Of a DNA stretch of 64,000 bases, positions 1 through 12,071 are shown piece by piece. The DNA comes from Pectinophora gossypiella (taxonomy: Eukaryota; Arthropoda; Insecta; Lepidoptera; Gelechiidae). Within the stretch, counting starts at the first letter, position 1; each line of letters opens with the position of its first letter. Position numbers and translations under genes: made by a program. The stretch lies in the NCBI RefSeq assembly GCF_024362695.1, contig NC_065417.1, positions 7,433,001-7,497,000 on the forward strand, given 5' to 3'. Under the pieces are notes generated by a model. It had not been told where the DNA came from. It made no database searches and saw nothing but the letters and a program-made list of their open reading frames with translations.

Positions 1-549
1 TTCAAAAACATGCAAGATTCTGTGATAAAAATTTGTACCTAAGTTGGTAGATACCGTTGGTACAGTTATACAGGATGACTTTTTGGCCCCTTTACAAAAT
101 GGAACAGCGGGGAGGGGTACAATACGTCGCGCGCTGTGCGGCGGCGCAAAGGTATAGTGTTCTAGGTGTGCGTCCCGCGTAGTGGGGATTTTTGAGACAA
201 CTTTGTAACACTGTTTTTAGAATTATTTGTTCTAAGTCACATTAAAAAAAAAACGTCGCTATAATTTTCGTCAAAGATTCACATGTTTTATTCTGTGAAG
301 TGGCCAAAAATTCACCCAGTACCTATAAAAAAAATTTCAATAACCCTATCCCATTAGTGTCAAGGTCAAGTTGCATCAATTAGTGTCAAGATTGTTCATA
401 TATTTGTCAAGTCTTGTTCATATACTGTTACGGTGACACCCGTTACAAAGCCAAAACTTATCAAGACAATTTTGACACTTCTTAAACTTAAGATACCTTT
501 GCCCAGCAATGGGATCAAATAAGCTAGATAAGATAGAAAGAAATTGTAC

Positions 550-1315
550 CTCGTCATTGAACTTCTGGATCAAGTCTGGGCAGGATAGGGTGTTTTCAGG
601 CTCCCAGGTATCACTATCTGCGGAATATCCCTTCCAGCGAATCAAGTAATGCAGTTTACCTTTAATCTTTTTGGAATCAATAATCTTCTCCACCTGTGAG
701 CAACAAAAGGTACAGTTTACAATCCTGCCTCCAGAATTTCGGAAAACCTTTATGAAAAAAATAAATATACTATCTTTCGTAAAAAAATATAAAAACAAAG
801 AACCAAAAAAGTCCTAGACTCCTATTAGAACAAACTTTTGAAAATTTTACAAGTCCAGCTTCCATAGTAATTTCATTCGAAAATTCGGCTAAGTCGATGG
901 TTCATACAAAATTGAAGTGAAATTTTTCTAAGTGTTGGGACCCCTTTTACGACACCCTAACCATTTTCATAAGACCCTATCCTCTACCGAGATAAATTTA
1001 GATTGAATAAAATGCTCAAGTGGAACAAACCTCATACTCTTCCTCGGCAGACTCTTCATCTTGCTCCTTTCCTTTTTTCTCGGATTTTTTTTTCCGGCCT
1101 CTCTTTCCTTTTGATTTTTTGGAAGTGTTTACGGGTTCCTTATCGGCGTCGTTGTCTTCAAGACCACTGTTATCATTTTCTGGATCTTGACCGTTGTCAT
1201 TGCCTTCAGGAGTATACTTTCTTGTTTCCGTTTGGTCTTCGTTTACTATAGAGCCATTAGTTGAAGAAACCACATCGTCGGCTTCGTCAGCACGAGTTTT
1301 CGATATTTTCCGCAT
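550..1315 (-). CDS. HP1-like chromodomain protein, first two coding exons (3' part outside window)
   Basis: Exon 1 is 1315-1031 (95 codons) and exon 2 is 693-550 (48 codons). The junctions are GAG|GTTTGT donor, CACAG|GTG acceptor and GAG|GTACAA donor, all phase 0. The N-terminus is acidic and lysine-rich (KGKRGRKKKSEKKGKEQ). A chromodomain follows, with VEKIIDSKKIKGKLHY, YLIRWKGYSADSDTWEPE and NTLSCPDLI. The three aromatic cage positions expected for methyl-lysine binding are present (Y before VEKI, W in IRW, Y in KGY). In the HP1 family this domain binds H3K9me2/3 and a C-terminal chromoshadow domain dimerises; no chromoshadow is visible, so it should lie left of base 1. Start chosen at CAAAATGCGG; an upstream in-frame ATG at 1399 adds an unlikely hydrophobic stretch. 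It could also be another chromobox protein. It is divergent from the FITM2 gene. Confidence 0.8.
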
Positions 1316-1967
1316 TTTGAACTTCGGATAATAAACAATTATGACTAATAATACGATAAAGTGTATTATTATTAACAAATGGCTTAGAAAGCTCAACAAA
1401 GATAAACACGACTTTAAGATTGAATTTGTACCAAAAGGTTTAAACGTCGACCGACTTTATATTTGCGACGCCGTCTTTTTTTGACGCTTGGCTTGCTTGG
1501 GCGGGCTTTGGAATGGCTGCATGGTACGTAGGCTGCATACATAATCATAGACTATATAGATTTCTTCCTAAAATCAAAAACAATTGATGTTGTCTCTTTT
1601 TATACACCTTAAACAGAAAAAGATGAACAATCTAATATGTGCGAAGAGTTAATAAAAAAAATGCTTATATTTATTTCCGACTTTCGTCCGTAGTTGTTTT
1701 AGTAAAATAAACATAATAAATATATTGCAACCTACCCCACAAATCCCACAATGCCCTGCGGCAGAATATGTGTGTTGGTAAAGTTCTTTTGTGGATTCAA
1801 TATATTTCTATACCATGGAATGGAACGAACTAGAGAAAATGAAAAAAAAAACATGTGTGACAGGTGACAGCTGACCTGAAGTGACAGTGACGACAGAGCA
1901 GGACAGACAGCAAAAAAATAACCCCATATCGTAAATCCTGTAATACCTGCATGATTATCTAAAAATC
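1316..1967. promoter_or_regulatory. Shared divergent promoter region of the HP1-like and FITM2 genes
   Basis: About 650 bp separate the two divergently oriented start codons. No TATA box in a convincing position or other recognised element was found. A short stretch rich in TGACAG/GTGACAG motifs sits at 1856-1912, just before the FITM2 start. Divergent, closely spaced starts suggest a bidirectional promoter; that is inference. Confidence 0.4.
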
Positions 1968-3065
1968 ATGACTAGTAGAGGTAATAGTTTTAAAGGCCCG
2001 CGAATGAATTTCAAAGGTCCAAATGATGCATCTGAAGCTAAAGGCACAAAACCTATCCGCGAAGCTGCTTCTATTTTAGAAGTGTTTGTGTTAATGATCG
2101 TGCACATTTGCAAGAAACTACTTTTCTTCGACACAAATTTAAAAATAGCAGTGTATTTAGGAGCTCTCTTCCTGCTTTCGTTGGTAGCTGATGTTCTTAC
2201 TTTTCCCAAGTCTTATTTTTCAAGAAGTGACAATGTATTCAATCAATATTTCGTGAAGATTGGTTGGTTTTGGACATTATTTTTAACTGTGCCTTATGTA
2301 CTCATGACTTCGTACACCACTTGTTGCGGTAAGAGAACACTTATAGCCACTGCACACTTATCAAGATTGTTTATTGCTACTTTGTTCTGGTACACATGGA
2401 CTACACTCTTTAATGTGATTGAAACAAAATATGGACGCTGTAATTCAAGATTATATGATGACAAAACAAATTGTTTGAAGAGTGGTCACTTTTGGAATGG
2501 ATTTGATATATCAGGGCACTGTTTCATTCTGATATATTCCAGTTTAGTTATGATTGAAGAGGCCCGAGCAATAATTGGTTGGGAAAGAATCAAAGATTAT
2601 ATCAGAGATGAGAAATATTCTCGCAGCATCGATGAGCGCTCGGCCAGTATCAATCCTCTCAAAAACATTAACAATGATGAATTGAACATATTGAAGACAT
2701 CTTATGAAAACTTCACTCCCTATGTTAGAGGACTTTTAATTTCTATGGCCCTCCTTCAGTTGTTGTGGGATGTTATGTTAGTATCTACTATATTATACTA
2801 TCACATTATGGTGGAGAAATTCATCAGTGGTGTAATAGCAATCCTAACATGGTTTGTGACCTATAGAGTTTGGTACACCTTACCTAGTATCTTGCCTAAT
2901 ATGCCTGGAGAAGGGATATTTAAATACAACAAAGAAAAACCAAGCGCTGCAACCAATCCACCATATAAGAAGAGAATGAGTAATGCTAATGGAAAACATT
3001 TTATGGGGATGCCCCTCAACAGGAAGGAAGATGGAGTGGAAACAGCTCCCGAGGAAGCGAGATAA
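1968..3065 (+). CDS. FITM2: Fat storage-inducing transmembrane protein (FITM2/FIT2)
   Basis: A single-exon ORF of 365 aa. FIT proteins sit in the ER membrane, act as acyl-CoA diphosphatases and are needed for lipid-droplet biogenesis. Several hydrophobic segments are seen (about residues 35-50, 58-78, 98-115, 130-150, 182-196, 253-300). Two histidines fit the family's catalytic pair: H184 in DISGHCFILIYSSLVMIEE and H279 in ILYYHIMVEKFISG. The length is longer than the vertebrate protein because of an N-terminal tail and a polar C-terminal tail (residues 317-365), both likely cytosolic. The start was taken at ATGACTAGTAGAGG, the first ATG of the frame. An AATAAA lies only five bases after the stop (3070-3075) and is probably too close to serve; another is at 3921-3926. 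No intron is needed for a full-length protein. Confidence 0.9.
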   Translation: MTSRGNSFKGPRMNFKGPNDASEAKGTKPIREAASILEVFVLMIVHICKKLLFFDTNLKIAVYLGALFLLSLVADVLTFPKSYFSRSDNVFNQYFVKIGWFWTLFLTVPYVLMTSYTTCCGKRTLIATAHLSRLFIATLFWYTWTTLFNVIETKYGRCNSRLYDDKTNCLKSGHFWNGFDISGHCFILIYSSLVMIEEARAIIGWERIKDYIRDEKYSRSIDERSASINPLKNINNDELNILKTSYENFTPYVRGLLISMALLQLLWDVMLVSTILYYHIMVEKFISGVIAILTWFVTYRVWYTLPSILPNMPGEGIFKYNKEKPSAATNPPYKKRMSNANGKHFMGMPLNRKEDGVETAPEEAR

Positions 3066-4058
3066 TTGTAATAAACATGGTGTTTAATGGGTTTACTTTA
3101 GAATAATGGTATGGTGGTGCTAACTTTATATTTAAACAAGTTTCCTGGCATTTTACTCTTTATTTATATTTCTAGAGACATATACATATATTTACATTTG
3201 GCAACTAAACATTTTATTTGGAAGATTCAAATGGTAACTATTATATAACAAAAAAGAAATAGTAGAAAATGAATGCTAATCAACAAAGGTTAAAAGTAAC
3301 TTTGAATAGAGTGTAGCAAATATATTGTTACTACACTCAAATTGAATTTATAAAAATGTATAAGTACATGAAGTAAAATAACATACATTTTACATAGACC
3401 AATTCAATACTCATTTCACTTAATTGGGAACTTGCATTAACTTTCATTAATTTATTAAAATATTAAGCTAAGATTAAAAATATATAAGGTTCAGTTTTAG
3501 ATAGTTGAAATCAGTGTCAAGGGTTTAATTTAAATAATTACATTAATGTTTTAATGAAACTTAATTAAGACTAAAAATGAATTGTTTTTGAAACAGTACT
3601 TACGTACTTCAGTTCTTGTAACCTCATTTTAGTTGAAATTGAACTATTTTGTTGATTTTGTTAATTTATTTTATTGTAAGTATGAAGTAGTGAGTAGGTT
3701 AAACTGCTTTGTATTTCTTTGAACCCAATCTAAGCCTTACTTTTTGGATTGCAATATATTTTCAATCTACAAATACATAGGGTTTTTGGTAAATGAATGT
3801 TGTTTGATTGCTCTCTAACTCTTATTACACTATCTGTTATTGTTGCACAAGTTACTACTTAAAATACATTTTTAAATACAGACAGGTAATTTTATATTCT
3901 AACTTTTGTATCTAATAAGCAATAAATTCAAATCAACTCTAATACTGTTTGTTTGGAATTAATCTTGTCAATACTCATTCATAATATACTAACACATGAG
4001 CAGGTCTTCATGCTTTAATGTCTTCTTGAGTATCAACTACTAATATATTACTATTATT
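3066..4058. other. 3' UTR / convergent intergenic DNA between FITM2 and Gdap1
   Basis: AT-rich DNA with no coding signal. It probably holds the 3' UTRs of both genes, which converge here. An AATAAA at 3921-3926 could end FITM2 transcripts and TTTATT motifs around 3662-3676 could serve the minus-strand gene. Nothing else recognisable. Confidence 0.5.
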
Positions 4059-5586
4059 TTAGCGAATTAGCTTTTTTAAGATGTAAAACACAGTCACTAC
4101 TACTCCGACAGAAACTACTCCAGCTGCCCCAACATAAGCAGGTGGTTGAGACATTATTATCATCTTTATGTGGAATGGTAGGTTGGGTATTGCCTTTTTA
4201 AAAGATTCTCTCTGCTTGACCCTTTCATAATAATTCTCTAAAAGCGGTCGCTTTCCCTTTGCCCAGTATCTGTCCTCAAAACCCAGTTCCCACAGTCTTT
4301 GCAGGAGTACTGCCAAGTTGATGTCTGCTATACTAAAGTTCTCACAGCAAAGCCAGTTTCCTAAAAAAAAATAGGTAGGTACACTGTTTGTTTGTATGTA
4401 AGAATTTCTGAGAAATATTTTCTAGTTTCTAATTTTATGAAAAGTAAACATGAACCTACTGTGATGAAGTAAACATACTTTTCATAAAATTCTGTAGTTG
4501 GACTTTAGTTTTTAAACTTATAATTAGAGTCCTAGCTTTGAAAGTATTAATATTATTTAACAAAAAATGCACCATAAACAAACCTTCATTTTGAGTTTTT
4601 AACTGGGCTTCAACTTCTTCTAAGACTCGATCCACTATGTTAAGAACTTTAATATATTCTTCTTCACTAGTTAATATTTCATGTTTTCGATCTTGTATTT
4701 CAGCTTTGTACAATAATATGCTTTTAGCTTTTGGATTTTCTTCGGCCAGTTTCCTAAGATTATTTGAGCTACCCATATCTGCAGCTGAAATGATAAAACT
4801 TTGTTTACAATCATTGTCAAATAGATAACCAGGATAAAGATAAGATACCCAATTTAGTCTGTAAGTTCAAGGCCATTTATTAACAGAACTTGATATACTT
4901 ACTTTTCAAGAGTTCTCTGACAGGCAAAATGAAAGGTAGTTTGGGTCTCCCGCACAAATGGGGCTGGAAAAATGAACCCACTGTGATGACTCCAGATGGC
5001 AGAGCTTCAATGAGCTCTCTAAACTTGTTGATATTGTTCACAACTTTGAAATCTGATGACACATTCACCAATGAAGGTAATTCTGCAATATTAAACAGCC
5101 TCGATTGCACCAGTCGATAGACAGACATAGCCAGTAAAATTGATAATGCTTATCATCTTTTGTCAAACAAACCTGGATCAAGATACAACTCTAGATGGTC
5201 CAAGATCCTTGTAGAGTCTGGAATTATATTATCGTTGACTTTAAGCACAGGAATCTCCCCACGAGGATTAATTTCAAGGAACCACGATGAATACTGCTCT
5301 CCTTTCGTGATGTCCACCATCAATGGCTCAAAGTCAACATTTTTCTCATAAAGTGCCATTAATACCTGATAAAAATATAAATCTATGTTTAGTCAGAGCT
5401 TAAACAAGTTTATTTTATGAATTTAATGATTATTAATCCTACCTTTTGAGAGTAGAAGCTGTAGTAGTTACAGTATAAGAATATATTTGTTTTTTTTCCA
5501 GAATGCGGAACTTCTCCATTCATTTTCGAATTTTGCCATTTAGGCATTTTAGGCAAGTTGTCTAAATATTTTTGAATATAATGCAT
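4059..5586 (-). CDS. Gdap1: Ganglioside-induced differentiation-associated protein 1 (Gdap1)
   Basis: Five exons fit by phase: 5586-5443, 5365-5173, 5082-4903, 4784-4584 and 4360-4059, about 339 aa. GDAP1 is a GST-like protein tail-anchored in the outer mitochondrial membrane, involved in mitochondrial fission and redox. Exons 1-2 give a GST N-terminal (thioredoxin) fold with YSFYSQK-VLMALYEK, EINPRGEIPVLKVND and the DSTRILDHLE segment. Exons 3-5 give the helical GST C-domain with the GDAP1-typical LRKLAEENP insertion and NFSIADINLAVLLQRLW. The C-terminus ends in a glycine/valine membrane anchor followed by LKKLIR. The exon 3 acceptor (TATTGCAG, 5083) was preferred because reading on from exon 2 meets TGA TAA. 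Exon 4 has two phase-compatible acceptors (start 4784 or 4778). Start codon choice among three N-terminal Met is uncertain. Confidence 0.87.
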
Positions 5587-6675
5587 TGTTGCAACTTCAA
5601 CGACCACACGCACTATTTTTAAATAATAAAAAACAATGTACACCCCATTAAAATAGTTAAAGTTGAGTTAAAGCGAAAAATGTTTTATCACAAGTACATT
5701 AGGCGGCTTTTTCATTTCGAACACTACCAACATTAAAAAAATAAAATCAGCTGACAATAACTACTTCCGTGGGCAATCTAAAGCTGAGTCCACAACAAAT
5801 GAATCAAAACAGCTATTGAACTTAATAAAATTAATATTTAAAACCTTAAACAATATATTGTATTATGGATACTCGGTTATTTCTATTGGAAAATAATTTT
5901 ATACATCGTCAAACTAGGTTATACCTATGCTAAGCTATAGTTATTTAAATATATTGATGTTATGTAGTGATGTCAGACGAGACTGTATACAATTTAATAA
6001 AAACAAAATTAGAATTAATAATAACCTTTATGAAACGTACGAAACATGCAATATATCATGTATATGATATGAATATATTTTGTCTTGTTTCATGGATCCG
6101 AGTGGTTTTTCAAACACCGGAAGTTGTTCAAAGATCTAATCAACCATGCAACTCTCTTACTTAATGAATTATCGAAAAACTCTATTATGGCTGTATGGGC
6201 CACATTCCCTTTGCCTGTCCTTTGTACGAACAAAAAACAAAAACATAAAATGAAAAGTTATGATAAACTGCTAGCTAGGGGTGCTTGACCCTGATGCTAT
6301 GTATCGATAATCTGAATTATAATTATGGATAGTATTCGTGTGAGATTGTATCGATCTCATGCGATACATTCTTTGAAATCAATCCAGTACGAATTAAGTA
6401 CTTATTGATATTCATATATAGTAATCATTGCGGATTGACAATGAGCGCGCAAAAAGTAGGATGAAAATTTAGAGCAGAATAGCAACATATGCTCTGACAT
6501 TCCGTATTAGGCAAAGAGCAACATGGAAGGGCGTACATATCTATATGTATATAACCTATATGTCCCCAGGACAGATAGTTCAGATCAGATTTGTATATAA
6601 TTATGTATGTTGTTACCTACATTGCATCTCTTTATTTTAATTACAATAATAATTGTTTGTAGATATGTTGGTCCT
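5587..6675. other. Intergenic DNA with a short dispersed-repeat tail
   Basis: No gene is visible. At 6186-6245 the sequence ATGGCTGTATGGGC, followed by TTCCCTTTGCCT and an A-rich tail, matches the 3' end of the poly(A) retroposon at 49866-50271, so this is a diverged copy of that family in plus orientation. Confidence 0.5.
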
Positions 6676-6777
6676 GAGCAAAGACCTTGGTATTGGTATT
6701 GGTATTGGTATTCGCGGGCCGGTTTCCGCAACTCGACGTCTATGCGCCTATTTTGCGTGATACCTGAAACGGCTGGA

Positions 6778-9700
6778 TTACTCCAGCCAGCCTAGTTCCC
6801 CAAGGAAGTCTAACAGTCCTTTGACGTTGCTGACCACCTCGGGGAGGCACCCCGTCAGGCCGAGGTGCCTGGCCCGGTAGTTGGCGACTCCTCCACACTC
6901 CAGTAGAACGTGAGCCGCTGTCTCCTCCGCCTCCATGCAGGCTCTGCACAGGGGGCTGTCTGTGACACCTAGTGTGAACAGATGTTTGTTGAAGGCACCG
7001 TGACCAGTAATAACAGCTGTTGAGACCTCTTTAATTTCAGAAGTCTCTTGGAGAGACGGCTATCAATGTTGGGTAGTGCCATCTTAGCCTGCCTGCATTC
7101 CTTTTCGGTGGTCCATAGTTTGCTGTGTTTGTTGGCGGCTCTCGTCCGTAGCAGCGAACGAACCTGTCCGAATGGGATCGGCAATATCGGCTCCGGACCG
7201 ATGGCCGTTGCCTCCGATCCTCTTCTAGCTCGCTCGTCCGCCGCGTCGTTACCTCTTGAACCGCTGTGTCCTTTGATCCATTGTAAAGTGACGTGGTTGT
7301 ACTTACATATTTCAGTCAGTGATTGGTGGCAGTTGTGTATGAGCCCTGAACTAATGCAGTAGTTGTTGAGGGCTTGCAAAATTGCCATGCTGTTCGAGAG
7401 TATTCTAATGGAATTGTCCCGTACCTGCCTGGCCATGATCGCATTTGCCGCTAGCGTGATGCCCATACACTCGGCCTGGAAGACGGTGTTATGGGAGCCA
7501 AGCGGGACCGATATTGTCATGTTGAGGTCTTCGGAAAATATACCTGAACCAGTACCGGACCTTGTTTTCGATCCGTCTGTAAAGATCCTCAGTTCTCTCA
7601 AGGTTAGACCTTCACATAGGTTGTCGTCCTCGTATAATTGAATCTTGTATTTTTTGTCAAATACATACTGTTTCGGAATCCTGTCGTTTTTGGCCTCCAG
7701 TACTGGAAAGTCCTGGTGGACTTCCTCCAAGATGGTTGCATGTGGGATTCTACTGTGTTTCCAAAGTCCAAGGGTTTTTAGACGTACCGCAGAGATCGCT
7801 GCCTCCTGTTCTATGAATAGGTGCAACGGTGGTACGTTCAGCATGGCTTCTAAGGCTGCGCTAGGTGTGGTCGTCATGCATCCAGTAGTTGCAGTTAATG
7901 CTAACCTTTGGAAACTTCGGAGTTTGTCGATTACCGTGATCTGCCTGGTGCGCGGCCACCAGACCAGGGCGCCGTAGCTCAGGATCGGTCTAATCACCGT
8001 AATGTAAAGCAATAATGTAATTTTTGGAGAAGGTCCCTATTTTTTACCTACCATTCTGCGGCATTGCCAGAAGGTGATGGCTGCTTTCTCGAATTTCTTG
8101 TTGAGGTGGATACTCCAGTTCAGCTTGCTGTCGAGAATAACACCCAGATACTTGACCTGTGTAGCAAGTTGGAGTTCTGTTTGGAATAGCTTCGGTATCT
8201 GGTAGCTAGCACCAAGAGCTCGTTTTCTAGTAAACATTACTATTTCTGTTTTGTTAGGATTTACCGATAAGTCGTACAAACCGCACCAACGCTCCACGAT
8301 ACGCAGCGCGGACTGTGTTAGCTGGCAGACGGTCGACGCTTCCTTCCCTTTGATGAGAATGGCCAAGTCGTCTGCATAACCTATGGTGTAGTAATAGTTG
8401 TTGTTGAGATTGGTGATCAAGTCGTTTATTACCAGGTTCCAGAGTAGAGGTGATAGTACTCCGCCCTGTGGGCATCCCCTGGATACCATGGCAACCTGTT
8501 GATCACCAGAAAATCTTACCACCCTTTGACAGAGCATGTTGTTGATCCAGCCACTCAGCACTGGGTCCGCTCCATGTTTGGCCAGAGCCTTATTAATGCT
8601 GGAGAAATTGGTTTTGTCAAAGGCTCCTTCAATGTCAATGAAGGTTCCGAGACATATTCCTTTTTCTGTTATAGCTTCCTCGATCCTATTCACAACCATG
8701 TGTAGTGCCGATTCTGTAGATTTACCTGCACTGTACGCGTGTTGATTGCGGTGCAGCGGTGTGTGTTTGAGAACGTTGTCCCTCAGTTCCCTGTCGCACA
8801 GTCTTTCCAAGGTCTTCAGCAGGAACGACGTGAGACTTATTGGCCTGAAGGATTTAGCGTCTGTATAGTCACTCTTACCTGTCTTAGGTATAAATATCAC
8901 TTCCACCTCTCTCCATCCCTTCGGCACGTACCTATGTGCTAGGCACGCCCTTAATATGTATGTTAGTCGCTCGGTGACCACGCGTCCCCCCCACTGTAGT
9001 AGTGCTGGGAAGACGCCATCCGGCCCCGGCGCTTTAAAGGTGTCGAAGGATTGTATGGCCCATTTAACTTTGTCTACTGATACTACCTTGTGTGCGGTGT
9101 ACCAGCATGTCTCTGTGGGTGTGGTTATTGTGTCCTGCCAGTTGATTACCTTAGTCAGTTCGCAGCCCGGGAAGTGAGTCTCTAGGAGGGCGCGATGAGT
9201 CTCAGCTGGGGAGCTAGAGTAGGAGTTATCGGTTTTCCGGATTGAGCCCAGGTCAGTGTTGTCCTGTTTGGACAGCACCTTCCTTACCCGATTTGCTTGC
9301 TCGCAGATCTCTATGCTGCCGCAGAAGGTTCTCCACGAGGCAGAGCTCCTGAATCTGATACGTTTTTTGTACCTGGACTTGGCATCCTTATAATTGTTCC
9401 AATCGAGGTCAGTACTAGTATTCATTGCCCGGTTGAGTAAACTTCTGACCTTAGTTCTCAGCCTCTCCAGTTCCGGGCCCCACCAGGGCTGACCACTTGT
9501 GCGGTTCGGCCTGGGTAAGGTCAGTGGGCATGCAACGTGGTAGCTGTCGATCATGGTTGTAGTGATCTTGGTTACCTGTTCTTCTATTTGTAGAGTGCTC
9601 TCCAGATCGTGGGGTAGGATGCCGCACGCAAGCCTGCTGTTTACCAACCGGGAGTACTTACCCCTGTCAGTCTTGCGAGGGTTCCTCTTCGGAGTTGTGG

Positions 9701-10399
9701 GTTTGACTGAGGCTTGCAGGTTAAAACGGATCCACCTGTGGTCGGAGCACGAGGCTTCGTCAGAGACATGCCAGCCGCTGATTAGGCTCGCCGCTCCTTC
9801 CGTCGCCAGAGTCAAGTCAATAATGGTTCTACTACGTCTATTGATGAAAGTAGGTTCGGAACCAATGTTTAGCAGACTTAAGTTTGTGGAGAAGAGATAC
9901 TCGAAAAGTTTGTTACCTCTGTTGTTGGAAGACTTCATACCCCAGAGTGGATGATGAGCATTGGAGTCAGTGGCGATGACCAGTTGGATGCCACCTTCCT
10001 CACAGTAGTTCACCAGTCTCACCAGTTCGTAGGGTGGAGCTTCCTCCTCCTCAGGCATATATGCCGAGGCGAGGACTAGCTCTGGGATGTTTGAGTCTTC
10101 CTGTGTGACCAGTCTCACAGCACAGAGGTCTCTGGAACAGAATTCTGTTAAAGGCTGTGCGTTTATGTTGTTAGTGTTATGATACACGATCTGGGTGTGT
10201 CGTGATCTGTACAAAATACGATCTTACCTCTGATATTGAGAAAGCCGCGTATACGGCCGCGCCTGATCCATGGCTCTTGGATCAAGACTACGGCTGCGGG
10301 CTGGTCCTCCACCCATTTCCGCGTTTGAGCCGTCGCAGTCTCGCTGTGGTGGAGGTTGCATTGGAGGATGGGTATCTTAGGAGGAGAGGACGCCATCAT
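6778..10399 (-). pseudogene. LOA-like ORF2 (endonuclease, reverse transcriptase, RNase H), disrupted
   Basis: The frame opens with an ATG at 10399-10397, inside the end of ORF1 (IPILQCNLHH then IQEPWI, endonuclease strand motifs). It shifts frame near 10190-10200 and continues as endonuclease (ATDSNAHHPLWG, SCSDHRWI) and RT (KAPGPDG, FIDIEGAFDKT, GCPQGGVLSPLLW, IGYADDLAIL). A TAG stop at 8039-8037 falls in an otherwise continuous frame; related elements usually have Trp at this position, so it looks like a point mutation. RNase H follows (IFTDGSKTRSG, FQAECMG, QWIKGHSGSRGNDAADERA). A second frameshift near 7020 separates this from a C-terminal CRACMEAEETAAHVLLEC motif ending at TAA 6780-6778. 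Catalytic residues look otherwise conserved, so decay is recent. Confidence 0.85.
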
Positions 10400-12071
10400 C
10401 GGACAGCAGCTCCCCTTCACCCACACCCCCCAATTGTAGGCCAGCGAAAAGTCCCCCAGGCCATTCATCACCAACCTCTGGATCCAGTTCATCAGACAGT
10501 ACGTCATCTGTTCCGGGATCCAAAGGTGGCGCTTCCTGGACTGGCGGAGGCGGTGCCCCCGCTGCCTCCGTAGGGGAGCTCGTGGAGACCGTCGGCGCAG
10601 GCCCCGTAGCTGTTGAGGCCTGCGACTTCGCGCTGGCGGTTTGTGGCACTCCCAATCCCAGTCGCTCCGGTGGAGTGTCGATGTATTTTCCCTTGGCCCC
10701 CTGGAATTTGAGGTACACCGACCCAGCTCCATAGGCAAGTCGACGCCCCTTCCCGAGGACCAACGGGACCACATCGTCTGGGATGGAGAGCACCACAAAC
10801 GTGGACTCTTCTCCGTCCTTACCCTTCTGGTAGTCGTGGGAGTGTTGTACCCACCTTCCCACGTGTGCCCAGCGATTCTGGTAGTTAAGGGTACTACCAA
10901 GAATGTGGGCATCTTCCCACCGTCCGGGTATGAGGATACCGCAGCGAACCTTCCTCGGTATTTCCGAGAAGCGCTTCGCCACGATCTCCTCGCCTGTAGG
11001 GAGTCGTGTCTCCGAGATGGTTCTCTGGAGCCACTGGAAAGAAGCCAGATCCTCACAGCAAAGCTTCAGGAGGCCTTCGGAGAAATTCGGTTTCCCGTTA
11101 AACCTAGGCCCCTGAACCTCCGCTGGTAGGGTCATGGCTTCGGCCACCACCTTGTCGACGATGGCTCGTTCAATAAAGGCAGCCTCAGACTTGGTGAGGT
11201 AGCGGTTGCTGACAGTGGTAACCGCACCCACAAGATCTGCTGCCGCCTCTGCCGCATAGCTGCCAGCCCCAGCTCCAGGAGGACGCTCAAGTCGCTGTCT
11301 TTTGGACTCACCCCTCGGAGAGATAGTCTCGTTGGGCCGGGCCCTCTTGCCAGCGGCTCGTTCGACCTTGGTCAGTCGGTTGCCCGGCTTCCCATGCCTT
11401 GGAGCGTTATCGCCATCCAGACGGCTGCTGGGCCCCGGCCTCGGTTCGGTCGGTCGGTTTGACCCGCTCGCCCGGACCGGACCGGCAGGCCCAGCCGTCG
11501 TCGGTAGTTGGGCACTGGCGGGTATGGGCGTAAAAGACGAAGAACCGACCGCCTTTGCAGCCTCACGAAGAAGCCTAGCTTTTCGGCGTTGTTTCTTATT
11601 TTTCTTCGTCCGTTTTCCGTCGCTCTCAGGGGAGTGCAACGATGCTGTCTGTGCCGCGGTCGAAGGGGGCTCGGTCCTTTGAGATTTGCCCTTCTTGCGC
11701 GGCCCAGCCACCAGCCACGACTCCCCCGGGGGGTTGAGCGGACGGGAGGGATGGGCAGGAGTAGGAATTGGTGGTGCAAGGAAGGGGCCCGCCACCACGG
11801 GAGCGGCCACTGGTCGTTTCCACGCGGTTTTAGGTTTCCCTTTACCACCGGTAGGTTGGAGGGGGAATCCTCCTTTGGAGGTTGTATGGAGCACCGTTTC
11901 AACAGCACCCGAGAGGGCACTGACTCCGGTGGCGGTTTGAGTTGTAGCCACCAGAGAACTGGTGTCTACAACTTGTGACTCTACATTATAAAGGGGCGAC
12001 TTGGTATCCATGTTCGCATGTAAAATAAAATTCATCCTTTCGGCTTCCCACCCTCCACGGAGCCCGCACAC
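10377..12071 (-). CDS. LOA-like ORF1 protein (Gag-like, DUF4780-type domain)
   Basis: An intact frame of up to 564 aa. Residues about 75-320 are proline- and basic-rich and of low complexity (KKNKKQRRKARLLREAAKA, EPRPGPSSRLDG). From about residue 290 comes a folded region (FIERAIVDKVVAEAM, SFQWLQRTISE, GRWEDAHILGSTLNYQNR, TFVVLSIPDDVVP) that I recognise as the DUF4780-like domain common in ORF1 of insect LINEs; it is thought to act in RNA binding. The C-terminus is acidic (GTDDVLSDELDPEVGDEW). No CCHC knuckle is seen. The stop at 10377 overlaps the first codons of ORF2, typical of a translation-coupled LINE. Several Met near the N-terminus could be the start. Confidence 0.75.
   Translation of the reverse strand: MCGLRGGWEAERMNFILHANMDTKSPLYNVESQVVDTSSLVATTQTATGVSALSGAVETVLHTTSKGGFPLQPTGGKGKPKTAWKRPVAAPVVAGPFLAPPIPTPAHPSRPLNPPGESWLVAGPRKKGKSQRTEPPSTAAQTASLHSPESDGKRTKKNKKQRRKARLLREAAKAVGSSSFTPIPASAQLPTTAGPAGPVRASGSNRPTEPRPGPSSRLDGDNAPRHGKPGNRLTKVERAAGKRARPNETISPRGESKRQRLERPPGAGAGSYAAEAAADLVGAVTTVSNRYLTKSEAAFIERAIVDKVVAEAMTLPAEVQGPRFNGKPNFSEGLLKLCCEDLASFQWLQRTISETRLPTGEEIVAKRFSEIPRKVRCGILIPGRWEDAHILGSTLNYQNRWAHVGRWVQHSHDYQKGKDGEESTFVVLSIPDDVVPLVLGKGRRLAYGAGSVYLKFQGAKGKYIDTPPERLGLGVPQTASAKSQASTATGPAPTVSTSSPTEAAGAPPPPVQEAPPLDPGTDDVLSDELDPEVGDEWPGGLFAGLQLGGVGEGELLSDDGVLSS

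Noticed and set aside
1316..1399. Upstream in-frame ATG at 1399 for the HP1-like gene
   Set aside because: It adds a hydrophobic stretch (LLIIIHFIVLLVIIVYY) unlike any HP1 protein; more likely 5' UTR.
5083..5172. Continuous Gdap1 coding from 5173 into 5128-5083 without an intron
   Set aside because: The frame meets TGA TAA; the acceptor TATTGCAG at 5083 gives a phase-correct join that matches the GST core.
10202..11682. Long plus-strand ORFs over the LOA-like ORF1
   Set aside because: Shadows of the GC-rich minus-strand ORF1 with no family signature.
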